Shown here one piece after another: positions 20,172-29,555 of a stretch of 64,000 nt of DNA; position 1 is the first letter of the stretch, and every line of letters starts with the position of its first letter. The stretch is from Sulfuricella sp. T08 (lineage in GTDB: Bacteria; Pseudomonadota; Gammaproteobacteria; Burkholderiales; Sulfuricellaceae). The notes beneath the pieces were generated by a model, which had not been told where the DNA came from, made no database searches, and saw only the letters and a program-made list of their open reading frames with translations. Position numbers and translations under genes: made by a program. The DNA lies in NCBI RefSeq assembly GCF_000971475.1, contig NZ_DF967544.1, positions 88,571 to 152,570 of the forward strand. The letters are read 5' to 3'.

Positions 20172-22712
20172 TCATTTCACCGGCCATGCCGGCACTTGCG
20201 ACAGGTGCCAGATGTCGCGGTTGTAGTCTAGGATGGTGCGGTCGCTGGAGAATTTGCCGCTGGCGGCGGTATTGAGGATGCTCATGCGTGTCCAGTTTTC
20301 CTGATCGCGGTAAGCTCGCGCCACTTGCTGCTGCGCATCGACATATCCACGGAAATCCGCTGCTGTCAGCCACGGGTCGTGAGGGCTGGTCACAGCGTGG
20401 ATGATGGGGTCGAAGATGCCCGGCTCGAACAGATTGAAATGGCCGCTTTCCAGCAATTGCATCACACGGCGCAGGTCTTCGTCGGCAGCGATGATCGCGG
20501 CGGGATTGTAATTTGGTCTGGTGGCGTCCACCTCTTCGGCGGTGAGGCCGAACAGGAAGAAGTTTTCCTCGCCTGCTTCCTCGCGGATTTCGATGTTGGC
20601 GCCATCCAGCGTGCCGATGGTGAGCGCCCCGTTCATCATGAACTTCATGTTACCGGTGCCGGAGGCTTCCTTGCCGGCAGTGGAAATCTGCTCCGACAGG
20701 TCGGTGCCGGGGCAGATCACCTCCATCGCCGACACCCGGTAATCAGGGAAGAATGCCAGTTTCAGCAAGCCCTGCGCGGCGGGATCTTCGTTGATCACTT
20801 TTGCCACCGAGGACACCAATTTGATGATGCACTTGGCGATCATGTAGCCGGGGGCGGCCTTGCCGCCGATCAGCACGCAGCGCGGCGTCCAGTCTGCCGT
20901 GTCACCACGCTTGATGCGGTCGTAGAGGTGAATCACGTGCAGCACGTTTAGCAACTGCCTCTTGTATTCGTGGATGCGTTTCACCTGTACATCGAACAGT
21001 GCCTCCGTATCGAAGGCGATGCCGCAGTCGCGCTGCACCATCTCTGCCAGCCGCACCTTGTTAGCCTGCTTGACGGCGCGCCACTCGGCGCGAAATTTCG
21101 CCTTGTCAGCATGGGGGGCAAGTTTTTTCAACCGGGTCAGGTCGGTAACCCAGCCGTCGCCGATGGTGCGGGCAATCAGGTCGTTCAGGCCGGGGTTGCT
21201 CCAGGCTATCCAGCGGCGCGGCGTGACGCCGTTGGTCTTGTTGTTGAACTTGCTCGGCCACATTTCGTAGAAATCATGGAATAGATGTTGCTGCAGCAGG
21301 TGCGAGTGCAGTTCGGCCACACCGTTGACCGATGCGCTCGACACTACGGCCAGATAGGCCATGCGTATCTGGGCTTCGTCCCCTTCCTCGATAATCGACA
21401 TGCGCCGCTGCCGGGCGGTATCTCCCGGCCAGCGTTGCGCCACTTCAGCCAGGAAGCGGGCATTGATTTCGTGAATGATGTCGAGCAGGCGCGGCAGCAG
21501 TCGGCCGAACATACTCACTGGCCAGCGTTCCAGCGCTTCCGGCAGCAGAGTATGGTTAGTGTAGGCGACGGTGCTGCGGGTGATGGCCCAGGCTTGATCC
21601 CAGTCCAGAAAGTGTTTGTCCATCAGCAGCCGCATCAGTTCCGGCACCGCACAGGTAGGGTGGGTGTCGTTGAGCTGGAAACAGTTCTTTTCGGCGAAGT
21701 TTTCAAAATTGCTGCCATGGATGTTGACCCAGTTGCGTAGCACGTCCTGGAGGCTGGCGGACGCCAGGAAGTACTGCTGGCGCAAGCGCAGCTCCTTGCC
21801 GTTTTCGCTGGCGTCGTTGGGATAGAGCACCATGGTGATGTTTTCGGCGCCGTTCTTCGCTGCTACCGCTTCGGTGTAGCTGCCGGCATTGAATTCGGAC
21901 AGGTCGAATTCGTCGGTGGCCGCCGCCGACCACAGGCGCAATGTATTGACAGTGCCGTTGCGGTAGCCGGGGATGGGAACGTCGTAAGGCACGGCCACCA
22001 CGTCCTGGGAATCTGTCCAGCGGGCGTGCAGGCGGCCGTCTCGGTGATAGTATCTGGTGTAGCCGCCGAATTTGACCCGGACGGTGCGCTCGGGACGCTC
22101 TATTTCCCATGGATTGCCATCGCGGAGCCAGTGGTCAGGTTCTTCCAGCTGGCGACCGTTGTCGATTTTCTGGCGGAACATACCGTACTCGTAGCGGATG
22201 CCATAACCCACTACCGGCAATTGCAGTGTCGCACAGCTGTCCAGGAAACAGGCCGCGAGGCGGCCCAGGCCCCCGTTCCCCAAACCCGCATCGTGCTCCT
22301 GGTCGGCGATTTCCTCCAGCATCAGGCCCAGGTTCCTGAGCGCCTCCTCGGTCGGCTTGTCCACGTCGAGGTTCAGCATGGCATTACCCAAGGCGCGGCC
22401 CATCAGGAATTCCAGCGACAGGTAATAGGTACGCTTGCAGTTTTGTTCTTCGTAGGCGTACTGGGTGTTCTTCCAGCGCTCCACCAGGCGGTCGCGCAAC
22501 GACATCGAAAGTGAAGTGTAAACCTGGTAGGCCGCCAGACACATCTTGTCCTGCCCCAGTGTATGACTGAAGTAGCGGATGAAATCGTTGACGATGCTGT
22601 TGGCGTCCATGCCCAAGGCGGGCAGATCGGCAATGCCCTGCACAGGCTTGCTGATGATTAGTGGTACGGTATGAATGATAGTTTCTCCCTGGCGGGTAAT
22701 GGGTTGTCGCAA
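20172..22712 (-). CDS. glgP: Glycogen/starch phosphorylase
   Basis: Releases glucose-1-phosphate from glycogen, feeding phosphoglucomutase. The PLP-binding block EASGTGNMKFMMNGALTIGTLDGAN and the GLGNGGLGRLAACFLDS block are present; about 830-846 residues is typical. The start is unclear. The longest frame opens with a TTG at 22712. The best ribosome site (CAGGGAG) is followed by ATC and ATT codons, with ATT at 22674-22676, eight bases downstream; the next GTG is codon 25 and the next ATG is 22610. A non-AUG start is therefore likely. I give the longest frame. Confidence 0.93.
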   Translation of the reverse strand: MRQPITRQGETIIHTVPLIISKPVQGIADLPALGMDANSIVNDFIRYFSHTLGQDKMCLAAYQVYTSLSMSLRDRLVERWKNTQYAYEEQNCKRTYYLSLEFLMGRALGNAMLNLDVDKPTEEALRNLGLMLEEIADQEHDAGLGNGGLGRLAACFLDSCATLQLPVVGYGIRYEYGMFRQKIDNGRQLEEPDHWLRDGNPWEIERPERTVRVKFGGYTRYYHRDGRLHARWTDSQDVVAVPYDVPIPGYRNGTVNTLRLWSAAATDEFDLSEFNAGSYTEAVAAKNGAENITMVLYPNDASENGKELRLRQQYFLASASLQDVLRNWVNIHGSNFENFAEKNCFQLNDTHPTCAVPELMRLLMDKHFLDWDQAWAITRSTVAYTNHTLLPEALERWPVSMFGRLLPRLLDIIHEINARFLAEVAQRWPGDTARQRRMSIIEEGDEAQIRMAYLAVVSSASVNGVAELHSHLLQQHLFHDFYEMWPSKFNNKTNGVTPRRWIAWSNPGLNDLIARTIGDGWVTDLTRLKKLAPHADKAKFRAEWRAVKQANKVRLAEMVQRDCGIAFDTEALFDVQVKRIHEYKRQLLNVLHVIHLYDRIKRGDTADWTPRCVLIGGKAAPGYMIAKCIIKLVSSVAKVINEDPAAQGLLKLAFFPDYRVSAMEVICPGTDLSEQISTAGKEASGTGNMKFMMNGALTIGTLDGANIEIREEAGEENFFLFGLTAEEVDATRPNYNPAAIIAADEDLRRVMQLLESGHFNLFEPGIFDPIIHAVTSPHDPWLTAADFRGYVDAQQQVARAYRDQENWTRMSILNTAASGKFSSDRTILDYNRDIWHLSQVPAWPVK

Positions 22713-22942
22713 CGAATACGGGAAAGAAGCAGATTATTCCAGTCTGCGTTCAGTGCGCAATAATTCGTGTGACTCAGGCGAAGAGGTTTATATGGTATTT
22801 TACTAATATTCATCAATTGGATACAACCTAATTGCGGTTAATTTATCAAAAACGGATAAATAACTTTCTGGTTAGTCCAGGACAAGATGGCGGAATGTGC
22901 TGCACAGCGTTATTCTTCGGGGTGTCGCGGAGGGAATCTATA

Positions 22943-24013
22943 GTGAATCGGAACGCAACTGCTCTTATATTTCTTTTTCTGGGCATGCTGGTTTATGGCT
23001 GTGCTAAGCAAGAACAGGCCGCGGAGGGCGTTCGGCCGGCGCGGGTGGTGAAGGTGGCGCTGGGCGTGCAATCGCATCAGGCTAACTATTCCGGCGAGGT
23101 GCGCGCGCGCTTTGAAACCGCGCTGGCATTTCGCGTCGGTGGCAAGATCGCCAAACGCCACGTCGAGGTGGGCAGTCTGGTAAAGGCAGGCCAGGTGCTG
23201 GCCGAACTCGACTCTCAGGATCTCCGGCTGGCCGAAGCGGCAAGCCGCGCCCAGTTTGCCGCCGCGCAGGCGGATTCCGCGCTGGCCGAGCGCGACCTCA
23301 GGCGTTACACCGATCTGCTGGAAAAGAAATTCATCAGCCCCGCCGATTACGAACGCCGCAAGAACCTGTTCGACACTGCCAGGGCGCGGCTTGCCCAGGT
23401 TAAGGCGCAGCATGAGGTTAGCGCCAATCAGGCTGATTATGGCCAGTTGCGCGCGGACCACGATGGCGTGATCGTGAGTATCGAAGCCGAGGCTGGCCAG
23501 GTGGTGGCAGCGGGCCAGCCGGTGATGCGCCTGGCCCGGCCAGAGGAAAAAGAGGTGGCCGTCAGCGTGCCGGAAAATCGCCTGACCGAGCTGCGCGCCA
23601 CGCAGGACATCCGCATCAGTCTGTGGGCCGAACCGGGCAAGTTGTATCGCGGCAAGGTTAGAGAAATTTCGCCCGCCGCCGACCCGGTGACGCGCACCTA
23701 CACGGCCAAGGTGACCGTACTGGATGCCGCGCCGGCCATGCAGCTCGGCATGACTGCCAATGTCCTGCTGGGGGGTAGTGCAGCCTCACCGGCGGCGGAG
23801 TTGCCGTTAACCGCGCTGTACCAGCAGGCCGGTGGGCCGGCCGTCTGGCTGGTTGAACCGGCCAGCGGCAAGGTGCGGCTCATGCTGGTCCGGGTGGGGG
23901 AATATCGGGAGAAATCTTTTACCGTGCTGTCCGGCCTGAAGGATGGCGATAGCGTGGTGAGCGCCGGCGTGCACAAGCTGGTGCCGGGCCAGCAGGTGCG
24001 GGTGGTTCAGTGA
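22943..24013 (+). CDS. RND efflux periplasmic adaptor (lipoprotein)
   Basis: Membrane-fusion protein linking an RND pump to an outer-membrane channel. I choose GTG 22943, nine bases after GGAGGG; the upstream extension to 22832 lacks a signal. The resulting N-terminus is a lipoprotein signal with lipobox LVYGC. Next come a lipoyl/barrel-sandwich half (RVGGKIAKRHVEVGSLVKAGQVLAELD), a helical hairpin (about residues 95-155), the second lipoyl half and a beta barrel plus membrane-proximal domain. The length is 356 residues. It forms an operon with the RND gene 39 bases downstream. No outer-membrane factor is encoded nearby, so a remote TolC-like protein must be used. Confidence 0.9.
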   Translation: MNRNATALIFLFLGMLVYGCAKQEQAAEGVRPARVVKVALGVQSHQANYSGEVRARFETALAFRVGGKIAKRHVEVGSLVKAGQVLAELDSQDLRLAEAASRAQFAAAQADSALAERDLRRYTDLLEKKFISPADYERRKNLFDTARARLAQVKAQHEVSANQADYGQLRADHDGVIVSIEAEAGQVVAAGQPVMRLARPEEKEVAVSVPENRLTELRATQDIRISLWAEPGKLYRGKVREISPAADPVTRTYTAKVTVLDAAPAMQLGMTANVLLGGSAASPAAELPLTALYQQAGGPAVWLVEPASGKVRLMLVRVGEYREKSFTVLSGLKDGDSVVSAGVHKLVPGQQVRVVQ

Positions 24014-24052
24014 TAAAAATACACAAGCCACAGAGATGGTGAGATTTCAAAC

Positions 24053-27000
24053 ATGAACCGCTTCAATCTTTCCGAATGGTCGCTTAAACATCAGTCGCTG
24101 GTGCTGTACCTGCTCATCGTCCTGATGATCGCCGGTTCCTTCGCCTACACTAAACTGGGCCGCGCGGAAGACCCCAACTTCACATTCAAGATCATGGTAA
24201 TGCGGGTCTATTGGCCCGGAGCCACGGCACACGAGGTGGAGCAGCAGGTCACCGACAGACTGGAAAAGAAGCTGCAGGAAGTGCCCTGGCTCGATTTCTT
24301 GCGCAGCTATTCCAAGCCCGGCGAGGCGCTGATTTTCGTCGTGCTGCGCGATTACACGCCGCCCAGGGAAGTGCCGGAGGTTTGGTACCAGGTGCGCAAG
24401 AAGATCGGCGATATCCGCGATAGCCTGCCGAAAGGTGTGCGTGGGCCGTATTTCAACGACGAATTCGGCGATACTTTCGGCAATATCTACGCATTTACCG
24501 CCGACGGCTACACCCATGCCGAGCTGCGCGACTACGTCGAGCAGGCACGCCAGGATGTCCTGAGCGTGCCCGGCGTGGGCAAGGCGGAGCTGCTGGGCGT
24601 GCAGCCGGAGAAAGTCTACATCGAGGTCTCGCACAAGAAACTCGCCAGCCTGGGCATTGATCCGATGCTGATCGCCGCCACCCTGGAAAAGCAGAACACC
24701 CTGAGCCCGGCCGGCAGCATCGAAACCGACAGCGACCGCATCAACCTGCGCGTGTCAGGCGATTTCGAGTCGGTGGAGAGCATCCGCGACATCGGCCTGC
24801 GTGCCAATGGCCGGCTGCTCCGTCTCGGCGATATCGCACGGGTTTACCGAGACTATGCCGATCCGCCGTCACCGAAGGTGCGCTTCATGGGCCAGGAGGC
24901 CATCGCGCTGGGGGTGTCGATGGAAAAAGGCGGCAACGTGATGGACCTGGGCGCAGGACTGGATGGCGCCGTCGCGCGCATTCAGGCGCGCCTGCCGGTG
25001 GGCATCGAAGTGCATCGGGTGTCCGACCAGCCGGGGGTGGTGAAGCGTTCCATCAACGAATTCATGAAGTCGCTGCTGGAGGCAGTGGCAATCGTTCTGG
25101 CCGTGAGCTTTCTCAGCCTGGGATTCCGCACCGGCCTGGTGGTGGCGCTGAGCATCCCGCTCACGCTGGCGATTACCTTCCTGTTGATGAAAGCGTTCGG
25201 CATCGACCTGCAGCGGATTTCGCTGGGTGCGCTGATCATCGCGCTGGGCCTGATGGTGGACGATGCCATCATCGCGGTGGAAATGATGGCGGTGAAGATG
25301 GAGCAAGGCTGGGAAAGGACCAAGGCAGCGTCCTTCACTTACACCTCGACGGCTTTCCCGATGCTGACCGGCACCCTGATTACCGCCGCCGGTTTCATGC
25401 CGGTGGGCTTCGCCAAGTCGGCTGCGGGTGAGTACACCTTTTCGATTTTCGCCGTGGTGGGGATTGCCCTGATCGTGTCCTGGATAGTGGCAGTGGTGTT
25501 CACGCCCTATCTCGGCTACAAGCTGCTGCCGGATTTCAAGGCGCATCCCACGCATGGCCACAATGTTTATCAGAAGCCTTTCTATGTGCGCTTCCGCAGG
25601 CTGGTGACCTGGTGCGTGGATCGCCGCAAGACGGTGATCGTCGCTACGCTGGCAATTTTCATCCTGGCCCTTTTCGGCTTCCGTTTCGTCGACCAGCAGT
25701 TCTTCCCCTCTTCCAACCGGCCCGAATTGCTGGTCGATCTGTGGCTGCCTGAGGGCGCTTCGCTCAAGGCCACCGAAGAGGAAGTAAAAAAACTGGAGAA
25801 GCACCTTGCCGGTGACAAGAATATCGTCAATTTCGTCAGCTACGTCGGCAACGGCTCGCCGCGCTTCTACCTGCCGCTGGACCAGCAGATGGCCCATGCC
25901 AATTTTGCCCAGTTCGTGGTGATGACCCAGGACAAGGAGGTACGCGAAGTGGTACGGACCCGGTTGCTCACGCTGTTTCAGACCGATTTCCTGTCGCTGC
26001 GCGGGCGCGTCAGCCGCCTTGAGAACGGCCCGCCGGTCGGCTTCCCGGTTCAGTTCCGGGTTCTCGGTCCCGATCCCGCAGTGCTGCGCATGATTAGTGC
26101 CGAGGTGGCGGCGGTGATGCGCGCCAATCCGCACGCCAAGGATGTGCATCCCGACTGGAACGAGATGGTCAAGGTGGTGAAGCTCGATGTCGACCAGGAC
26201 AAAGCGCGCGCCCTGGGCATCAGCTCGCAGGAATTATCCAACTTCCTCAATTCGATTCTGTCCGGCTACAGCGTGACCTACTATCGCGAGCGCGACCAGT
26301 TGATCGAGGTGCTGGCGCGGGCTGAGGCGATTGAGCGTCTCAACCCCGCAGCACTCAAGGACATCAATATTTACACCCACGATGGCCGGCATGTGCCACT
26401 GGCCCAGATCGCCCATATCAATTACGACTTCGAGGAAGGCATCATCTGGCGACGCGATCGGGTGCCGGTTATTTCAGTGCGTTCCGACGTGGTCGGCAAC
26501 TATCAGGCGCCCGCGGTGACCAAGGAAATCGAACCGAAACTGGCGTCTATCCGCAGCAAGCTACCACCGGGCTATAGCCTGGAAACCGGCGGCACAGTGG
26601 AGGAAAGCGGCAAGGCTGAAGCATCGATCAAGGCGGTAGTGCCGATGATGCTGCTTACCGTGATGACGCTGCTGATGATCCAGATGAAGAGCTTCCGCCG
26701 CATGGCGCTGGTGCTGCTCACGGCGCCCCTGGGCCTGATCGGCGTGGCGCTGGCGCTGCTGGTATTCCAGCTGCCGTTCGGCTTCGTCGCCAACCTCGGC
26801 TTCATCGCCCTGGGGGGCATGATCATGCGCAATTCGGTGATCCTGGTGGACCAGATCGACCAGGATATTATTGCCGGGCATCCACCCCGGGAAGCGATCA
26901 TCGAGTCGGCTGTACGCCGCTTCCGGCCCATCATGCTGACTGCGGCAGCGGCGATCCTGGCCATGATCCCGCTCACCTTCAGCACCTTCTGGGGGCCGAT

Positions 27001-27103
27001 GGCGGCGGCCATCATGGGCGGGCTGTTCGTTGCCACGATGCTGACCTTGCTGTTTGTGCCGGCGTTGTATGCGGTTTGGTTTAAGGTGCCGCGGGCGGGT
27101 TAA
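24053..27103 (+). CDS. RND inner-membrane efflux transporter (HAE-like)
   Basis: Proton-driven AcrB-superfamily pump of 1016 residues, with 12 predicted helices and two large periplasmic loops. The N-terminal LYLLIVLMIAGSFAYTKLGRAEDPNF and the conserved GLMVDDAIIAVEMM segment in helix 4, with an Asp pair, are diagnostic; a second half repeats the fold (GGMIMRNSVILVDQID). The charged helix-4 pattern indicates a hydrophobic/drug exporter rather than the CusA metal type, but the substrate is unknown. It partners the adaptor immediately upstream. Confidence 0.93.
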   Translation: MNRFNLSEWSLKHQSLVLYLLIVLMIAGSFAYTKLGRAEDPNFTFKIMVMRVYWPGATAHEVEQQVTDRLEKKLQEVPWLDFLRSYSKPGEALIFVVLRDYTPPREVPEVWYQVRKKIGDIRDSLPKGVRGPYFNDEFGDTFGNIYAFTADGYTHAELRDYVEQARQDVLSVPGVGKAELLGVQPEKVYIEVSHKKLASLGIDPMLIAATLEKQNTLSPAGSIETDSDRINLRVSGDFESVESIRDIGLRANGRLLRLGDIARVYRDYADPPSPKVRFMGQEAIALGVSMEKGGNVMDLGAGLDGAVARIQARLPVGIEVHRVSDQPGVVKRSINEFMKSLLEAVAIVLAVSFLSLGFRTGLVVALSIPLTLAITFLLMKAFGIDLQRISLGALIIALGLMVDDAIIAVEMMAVKMEQGWERTKAASFTYTSTAFPMLTGTLITAAGFMPVGFAKSAAGEYTFSIFAVVGIALIVSWIVAVVFTPYLGYKLLPDFKAHPTHGHNVYQKPFYVRFRRLVTWCVDRRKTVIVATLAIFILALFGFRFVDQQFFPSSNRPELLVDLWLPEGASLKATEEEVKKLEKHLAGDKNIVNFVSYVGNGSPRFYLPLDQQMAHANFAQFVVMTQDKEVREVVRTRLLTLFQTDFLSLRGRVSRLENGPPVGFPVQFRVLGPDPAVLRMISAEVAAVMRANPHAKDVHPDWNEMVKVVKLDVDQDKARALGISSQELSNFLNSILSGYSVTYYRERDQLIEVLARAEAIERLNPAALKDINIYTHDGRHVPLAQIAHINYDFEEGIIWRRDRVPVISVRSDVVGNYQAPAVTKEIEPKLASIRSKLPPGYSLETGGTVEESGKAEASIKAVVPMMLLTVMTLLMIQMKSFRRMALVLLTAPLGLIGVALALLVFQLPFGFVANLGFIALGGMIMRNSVILVDQIDQDIIAGHPPREAIIESAVRRFRPIMLTAAAAILAMIPLTFSTFWGPMAAAIMGGLFVATMLTLLFVPALYAVWFKVPRAG

Positions 27104-27120
27104 GCTGATTTAGTTGGTTT

Positions 27121-27828
27121 TGTGCGCTTCGCGCGAATATTTAGGTACCGGGGCTGCCCGGCGGCAGGTCACTTTTCTTGCTTCGCCAAGAAAAGCTAAC
27201 CAAAAGAAGGCGACCCAACTCTGCCGCCCTTCGCTACGCTACGGGTTCCCTGCGCTGCTCGCCGAACCGGGCGGCTGCGGAACTCGCGCAAGCGCTCAGA
27301 CAGTCCTCGCCGACTGCCCCCGGCCCGGCTGTGCTGCTCGGCGGCTGAGCAATGGGAAGCCAAACAAAACACCCCATCCCCATCCTGGCCTTCCCCTTGA
27401 AAAGGAAGGAATCACAACAACACACAACCACCACAACACCATCCCCTCGCCCCACCGGGGAGAGGGCTAGGGAGAGGGGGAGCAGCGGCGAGACCTCGCC
27501 CACAAAACCCAAATCCCCTTCTGCACCGCTTCGGTTTGACGGCCAAATTGGGATGAAGGCGAGCACTGTTCGAGCTCCGCGGTGGGGTGCGGAGTGTGCA
27601 CCCCGCTAGGGCGAGTTCCCCACAAGGGGATTCCGACTTTCTATCCGCTAAAGCGGATGAAAGATCGTATACCGCAGCCGCCCAATTTGGCCGTCAAACC
27701 GAAGGTAGCCCGCAGGGCCGGTGCGGCAGGGTGTCTTTTTGTTTGGTTACTTGTATTTTGGACAAGCAAAATAAAGTAACCTGCCGCCGGGCAGCCCCCG
27801 GCATTTAATCATTTTCGCGCAGCGCACC
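27121..27828. repeat. 0.7-kb non-coding inverted-repeat element
   Basis: The two ends are imperfect inverted copies of each other over about 95 bases. They include a perfect 20-bp pair, 27150-27169 with 27779-27798. The outermost GTGCGCT..CGCGCGAA (27122-27137) corresponds to 27814-27827. Each end also carries a GGTTAC/GTAACC-bounded hairpin; on the left it is TTTTCTTG-CTTCGC-CAAGAAAA at 27173-27194. Inside lies a second perfect 21-bp inverted pair (27532-27552 with 27681-27701). No open frame in the element resembles a protein. I saw no clear target duplication. It looks like a non-autonomous mobile or structured element. Confidence 0.65.
27443..27480. repeat. Dispersed GC hairpin repeat, copy 2
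   Basis: CCCCTCGCCCC-ACC-GGGGAGAGGGC followed by AGGGAGAGGGG, the same pattern as the copies at 17626, 31377 and 33751. This copy is inside the 0.7-kb element. Confidence 0.55.
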
Positions 27829-28089
27829 TTAATGCAGTACCTTTTTCCCCGGATTCCATTTCACTCCATCCGGGCACTGCTCTCCTCTAATTCGGATGGT
27901 GCTTGTCAAAATGACAAATAAATCGTCTAATCCAATCTAGATATAGCTGTTCAGCACGGGTTATGTAATGCTTTAAACGAATTTTTCCGCGCACCTGATC
28001 CAACAAGTGCAGCGAAGCAAACAAGACGGTAGCATCAGTCATTTTTAGGATGCCCACGTTACGTTAGCAGTCAATACATAGGAGCCTCT
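27829..28089. other. Intergenic region leading to the cassette-like genes
   Basis: No gene is supported. It ends with CGTTAGC at 28062-28068 just before the first cassette-like gene. This is the same heptamer that ends attC1 at 28449-28455, so it may be the left boundary of cassette 1. I could not find a matching left arm upstream, so it may be a degraded attC or attachment site. Confidence 0.4.
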
Positions 28090-28389
28090 ATGCCAACTCG
28101 CTTATTACTGATTGTGTTTTCAATTGTGGCCTTACTGGCAGGCTGCGAGCAAGAATCCAACTTGGATGCGCCAAGGAAGTTCTTTAGCAAAAACAAAATT
28201 GGCGGTTCTGCTGATTACGCGGTGATCAAGTGGAACAACCCGGATGATCACGTTGCCACAGTTCACGGGTTCATGGATGACATGAAAAGTTGTTTGATTT
28301 TTGCTGAAGCACTTAACAAGGATGCGTGCAACGAAACAGGCGGCCGGGGTTGTCACAATCCATTCTCATGCCAGCCACTCAACAAGTGA
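28090..28389 (+). CDS. Small putative lipoprotein (cassette 1)
   Basis: A 99-residue product with a lipoprotein signal (MPTRLLLIVFSIVALLAGC) and a soluble part containing four further cysteines (SCLIF, DACNE, GRGCHNPFSC). RBS AGGAG lies nine bases before ATG. The gene is more AT-rich than its neighbours. It is preceded by CGTTAGC (28062-28068) and its stop lies next to an attC-like hairpin, so it reads as an integron gene cassette. The function is unknown. Confidence 0.65.
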   Translation: MPTRLLLIVFSIVALLAGCEQESNLDAPRKFFSKNKIGGSADYAVIKWNNPDDHVATVHGFMDDMKSCLIFAEALNKDACNETGGRGCHNPFSCQPLNK

Positions 28390-28390
28390 C

Positions 28391-28456
28391 CGCTAACCCT
28401 ACGCTCAAGTGGGACTGCGCAAAAGCGCGCAGCCCCTTAGCTCCACTTCGTTAGCA
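28391..28456 (+). repeat. attC-like recombination site 1
   Basis: The outer arms GCTAAC (28392-28397) and GTTAGC (28450-28455) are perfect complements. The inner arms form a stem: AAG-GGG-CTGCGC (28407-28420, with T28410 and A28414 bulged out) pairs with GCGCAG-CCC-CTT (28427-28438). Two extrahelical bases on one arm, three base pairs apart, are the structural hallmark of integron attC sites. It starts two bases after the cassette 1 stop. Confidence 0.75.
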
Positions 28457-28463
28457 ATCACAT

Positions 28464-29054
28464 ATGACACCGGATGACGAAGCCGAAATTCTGGCCCTCA
28501 TGCGGGCCGCGAGAGCACGGTCGCGCGGATACGCAGATTTCTTTGGTTGGGCTACGGACAGAGATCTCGAAGAGTTGGGCGTAATATCGGCGTTAGCTGA
28601 ATCACTTGAGGCTGATGGTGCTTCCTTCTTTTCCGGCCTCAAACGGCGCGGGCGGCCGAACGATCCACCCGATTGTGAAGCCCTCAATCCGAATGACTCA
28701 CGAATTGCCATCGAAGTTACGGAACTCGTGGACGGTGAGGCGATTCGAGCCTTCAAAGAGGGGCGCGTCTACGACTGGGCAGAATGGAGCAAAGATAAGT
28801 TCCTGTCAGCGCTTGCTGAGCGCGTAGCTGTGAAGGACAAACGCTTCCCGCACTTAAAGGAACCACCGTACGACGGCGGCTACATAGTGGTCGTTCATAC
28901 TGACGAACCGGAACTATCACGGCCCACGGTTGAGGGCTTCTTGAATGGCCACCGTCTTGTGAGGCCTACCTACATTGCTAGGGCTTTTCTTGTCCTCTCG
29001 TACGACCCTGCGATTGGCCGTTGCCCGTACTTTGAGTTGGCGTTCAATGGCTAA
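28464..29054 (+). CDS. Hypothetical protein (cassette 2)
   Basis: A 196-residue soluble acidic protein I do not recognise. The N-terminal 45 residues are helical and charged. The stretch SRIAIEVTELVDGEAI followed by a K-rich region loosely recalls a PD-(D/E)xK nuclease core, and the C-terminal part YIVVVHTDEP...ARAFLVLSYDP is beta-rich. That link is weak. The ATG follows CGTTAGC by only eight bases without a clear ribosome site, and the stop overlaps the left arm of attC2. Both facts are typical of integron cassettes. Confidence 0.6.
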   Translation: MTPDDEAEILALMRAARARSRGYADFFGWATDRDLEELGVISALAESLEADGASFFSGLKRRGRPNDPPDCEALNPNDSRIAIEVTELVDGEAIRAFKEGRVYDWAEWSKDKFLSALAERVAVKDKRFPHLKEPPYDGGYIVVVHTDEPELSRPTVEGFLNGHRLVRPTYIARAFLVLSYDPAIGRCPYFELAFNG

Positions 29055-29117
29055 CCCATCCATCACACGGACGCAAACGATAAAGCCGCTTGCGCCGGTT
29101 ATGTCACACGTAATGCG
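29049..29117 (+). repeat. attC-like recombination site 2
   Basis: Left arm GGCTAAC (29049-29055) overlaps the cassette 2 stop. The stem AC-C-GG-CGCAA (29065-29076, with A29067 and A29071 bulged) pairs with TTGCG-CC-G-GT (29090-29099). The extrahelical bases are again three base pairs apart, the same geometry as attC1. The right outer arm is degenerate: GTAATGC at 29110-29116 sits where GTTAGCC would be expected. Confidence 0.6.
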
Positions 29118-29138
29118 TCATGTAAGGAGTGAACACAC

Positions 29139-29555
29139 ATGAAGCCACGCATCAGCATGATCACCCTCGGGGTTCGAGATCTCGCAACAGCGGTCAAATT
29201 CTACGAGGCCGGACTGGGCTTCCCGCGCATGGAATCGCCGCCCGAGGTTGCGTTCTTCACACTTAATGGCAGCTGGCTGGGTCTGTATTCTCGTAACGCT
29301 CTTGCCGAAGACGCCACTGTTCCGCCTGAAGGAAATGGGTTCGAAGGGTTCACGCTTTCCCACAATGTTTCTTCGGAAGAAGAAGTGGAAAAAGTCATGG
29401 GCCAGGCGCTTGCAGCTGGAGCAACGCTCGTCAAGACTGCACAGAAGGTCTTTTGGGGCGGATACTCCGGCTATTTCAAAGACCCGGACGGTCATCTTTG
29501 GGAAATTGCACACAACCCTCATTTCTGGGTAGGCCCCCGCGACGATGAAGCATAA
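29139..29555 (+). CDS. VOC (glyoxalase/bleomycin-resistance) superfamily protein (cassette 3)
   Basis: A 138-residue VOC-fold protein with the paired beta-alpha-beta-beta-beta modules. Features are ISMITLGVRDLATAVKFYEAGLGF at the start, GFTLSHNV in the middle and SGYFKDPDGHLWEIAHNP at the end. Candidate metal ligands are present, but activity (lyase, dioxygenase or antibiotic binding) cannot be assigned. VOC genes are frequent integron cassette cargo. RBS AAGGAG precedes ATG. A short hairpin AACCAG...CTGGTT (29555-29585) follows the stop where a third attC might have been. Confidence 0.8.
   Translation: MKPRISMITLGVRDLATAVKFYEAGLGFPRMESPPEVAFFTLNGSWLGLYSRNALAEDATVPPEGNGFEGFTLSHNVSSEEEVEKVMGQALAAGATLVKTAQKVFWGGYSGYFKDPDGHLWEIAHNPHFWVGPRDDEA

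Noticed and set aside
22832-22942. N-terminal extension of the RND adaptor from ATG 22832
   Set aside because: The extension has no signal peptide, and the GTG at 22943 has a strong ribosome site directly followed by a lipoprotein signal.
27352-27808. Open frames of 65-85 codons within the 0.7-kb element
   Set aside because: They follow the inverted-repeat sequence on both strands, have no ribosome sites and show no protein-like pattern.
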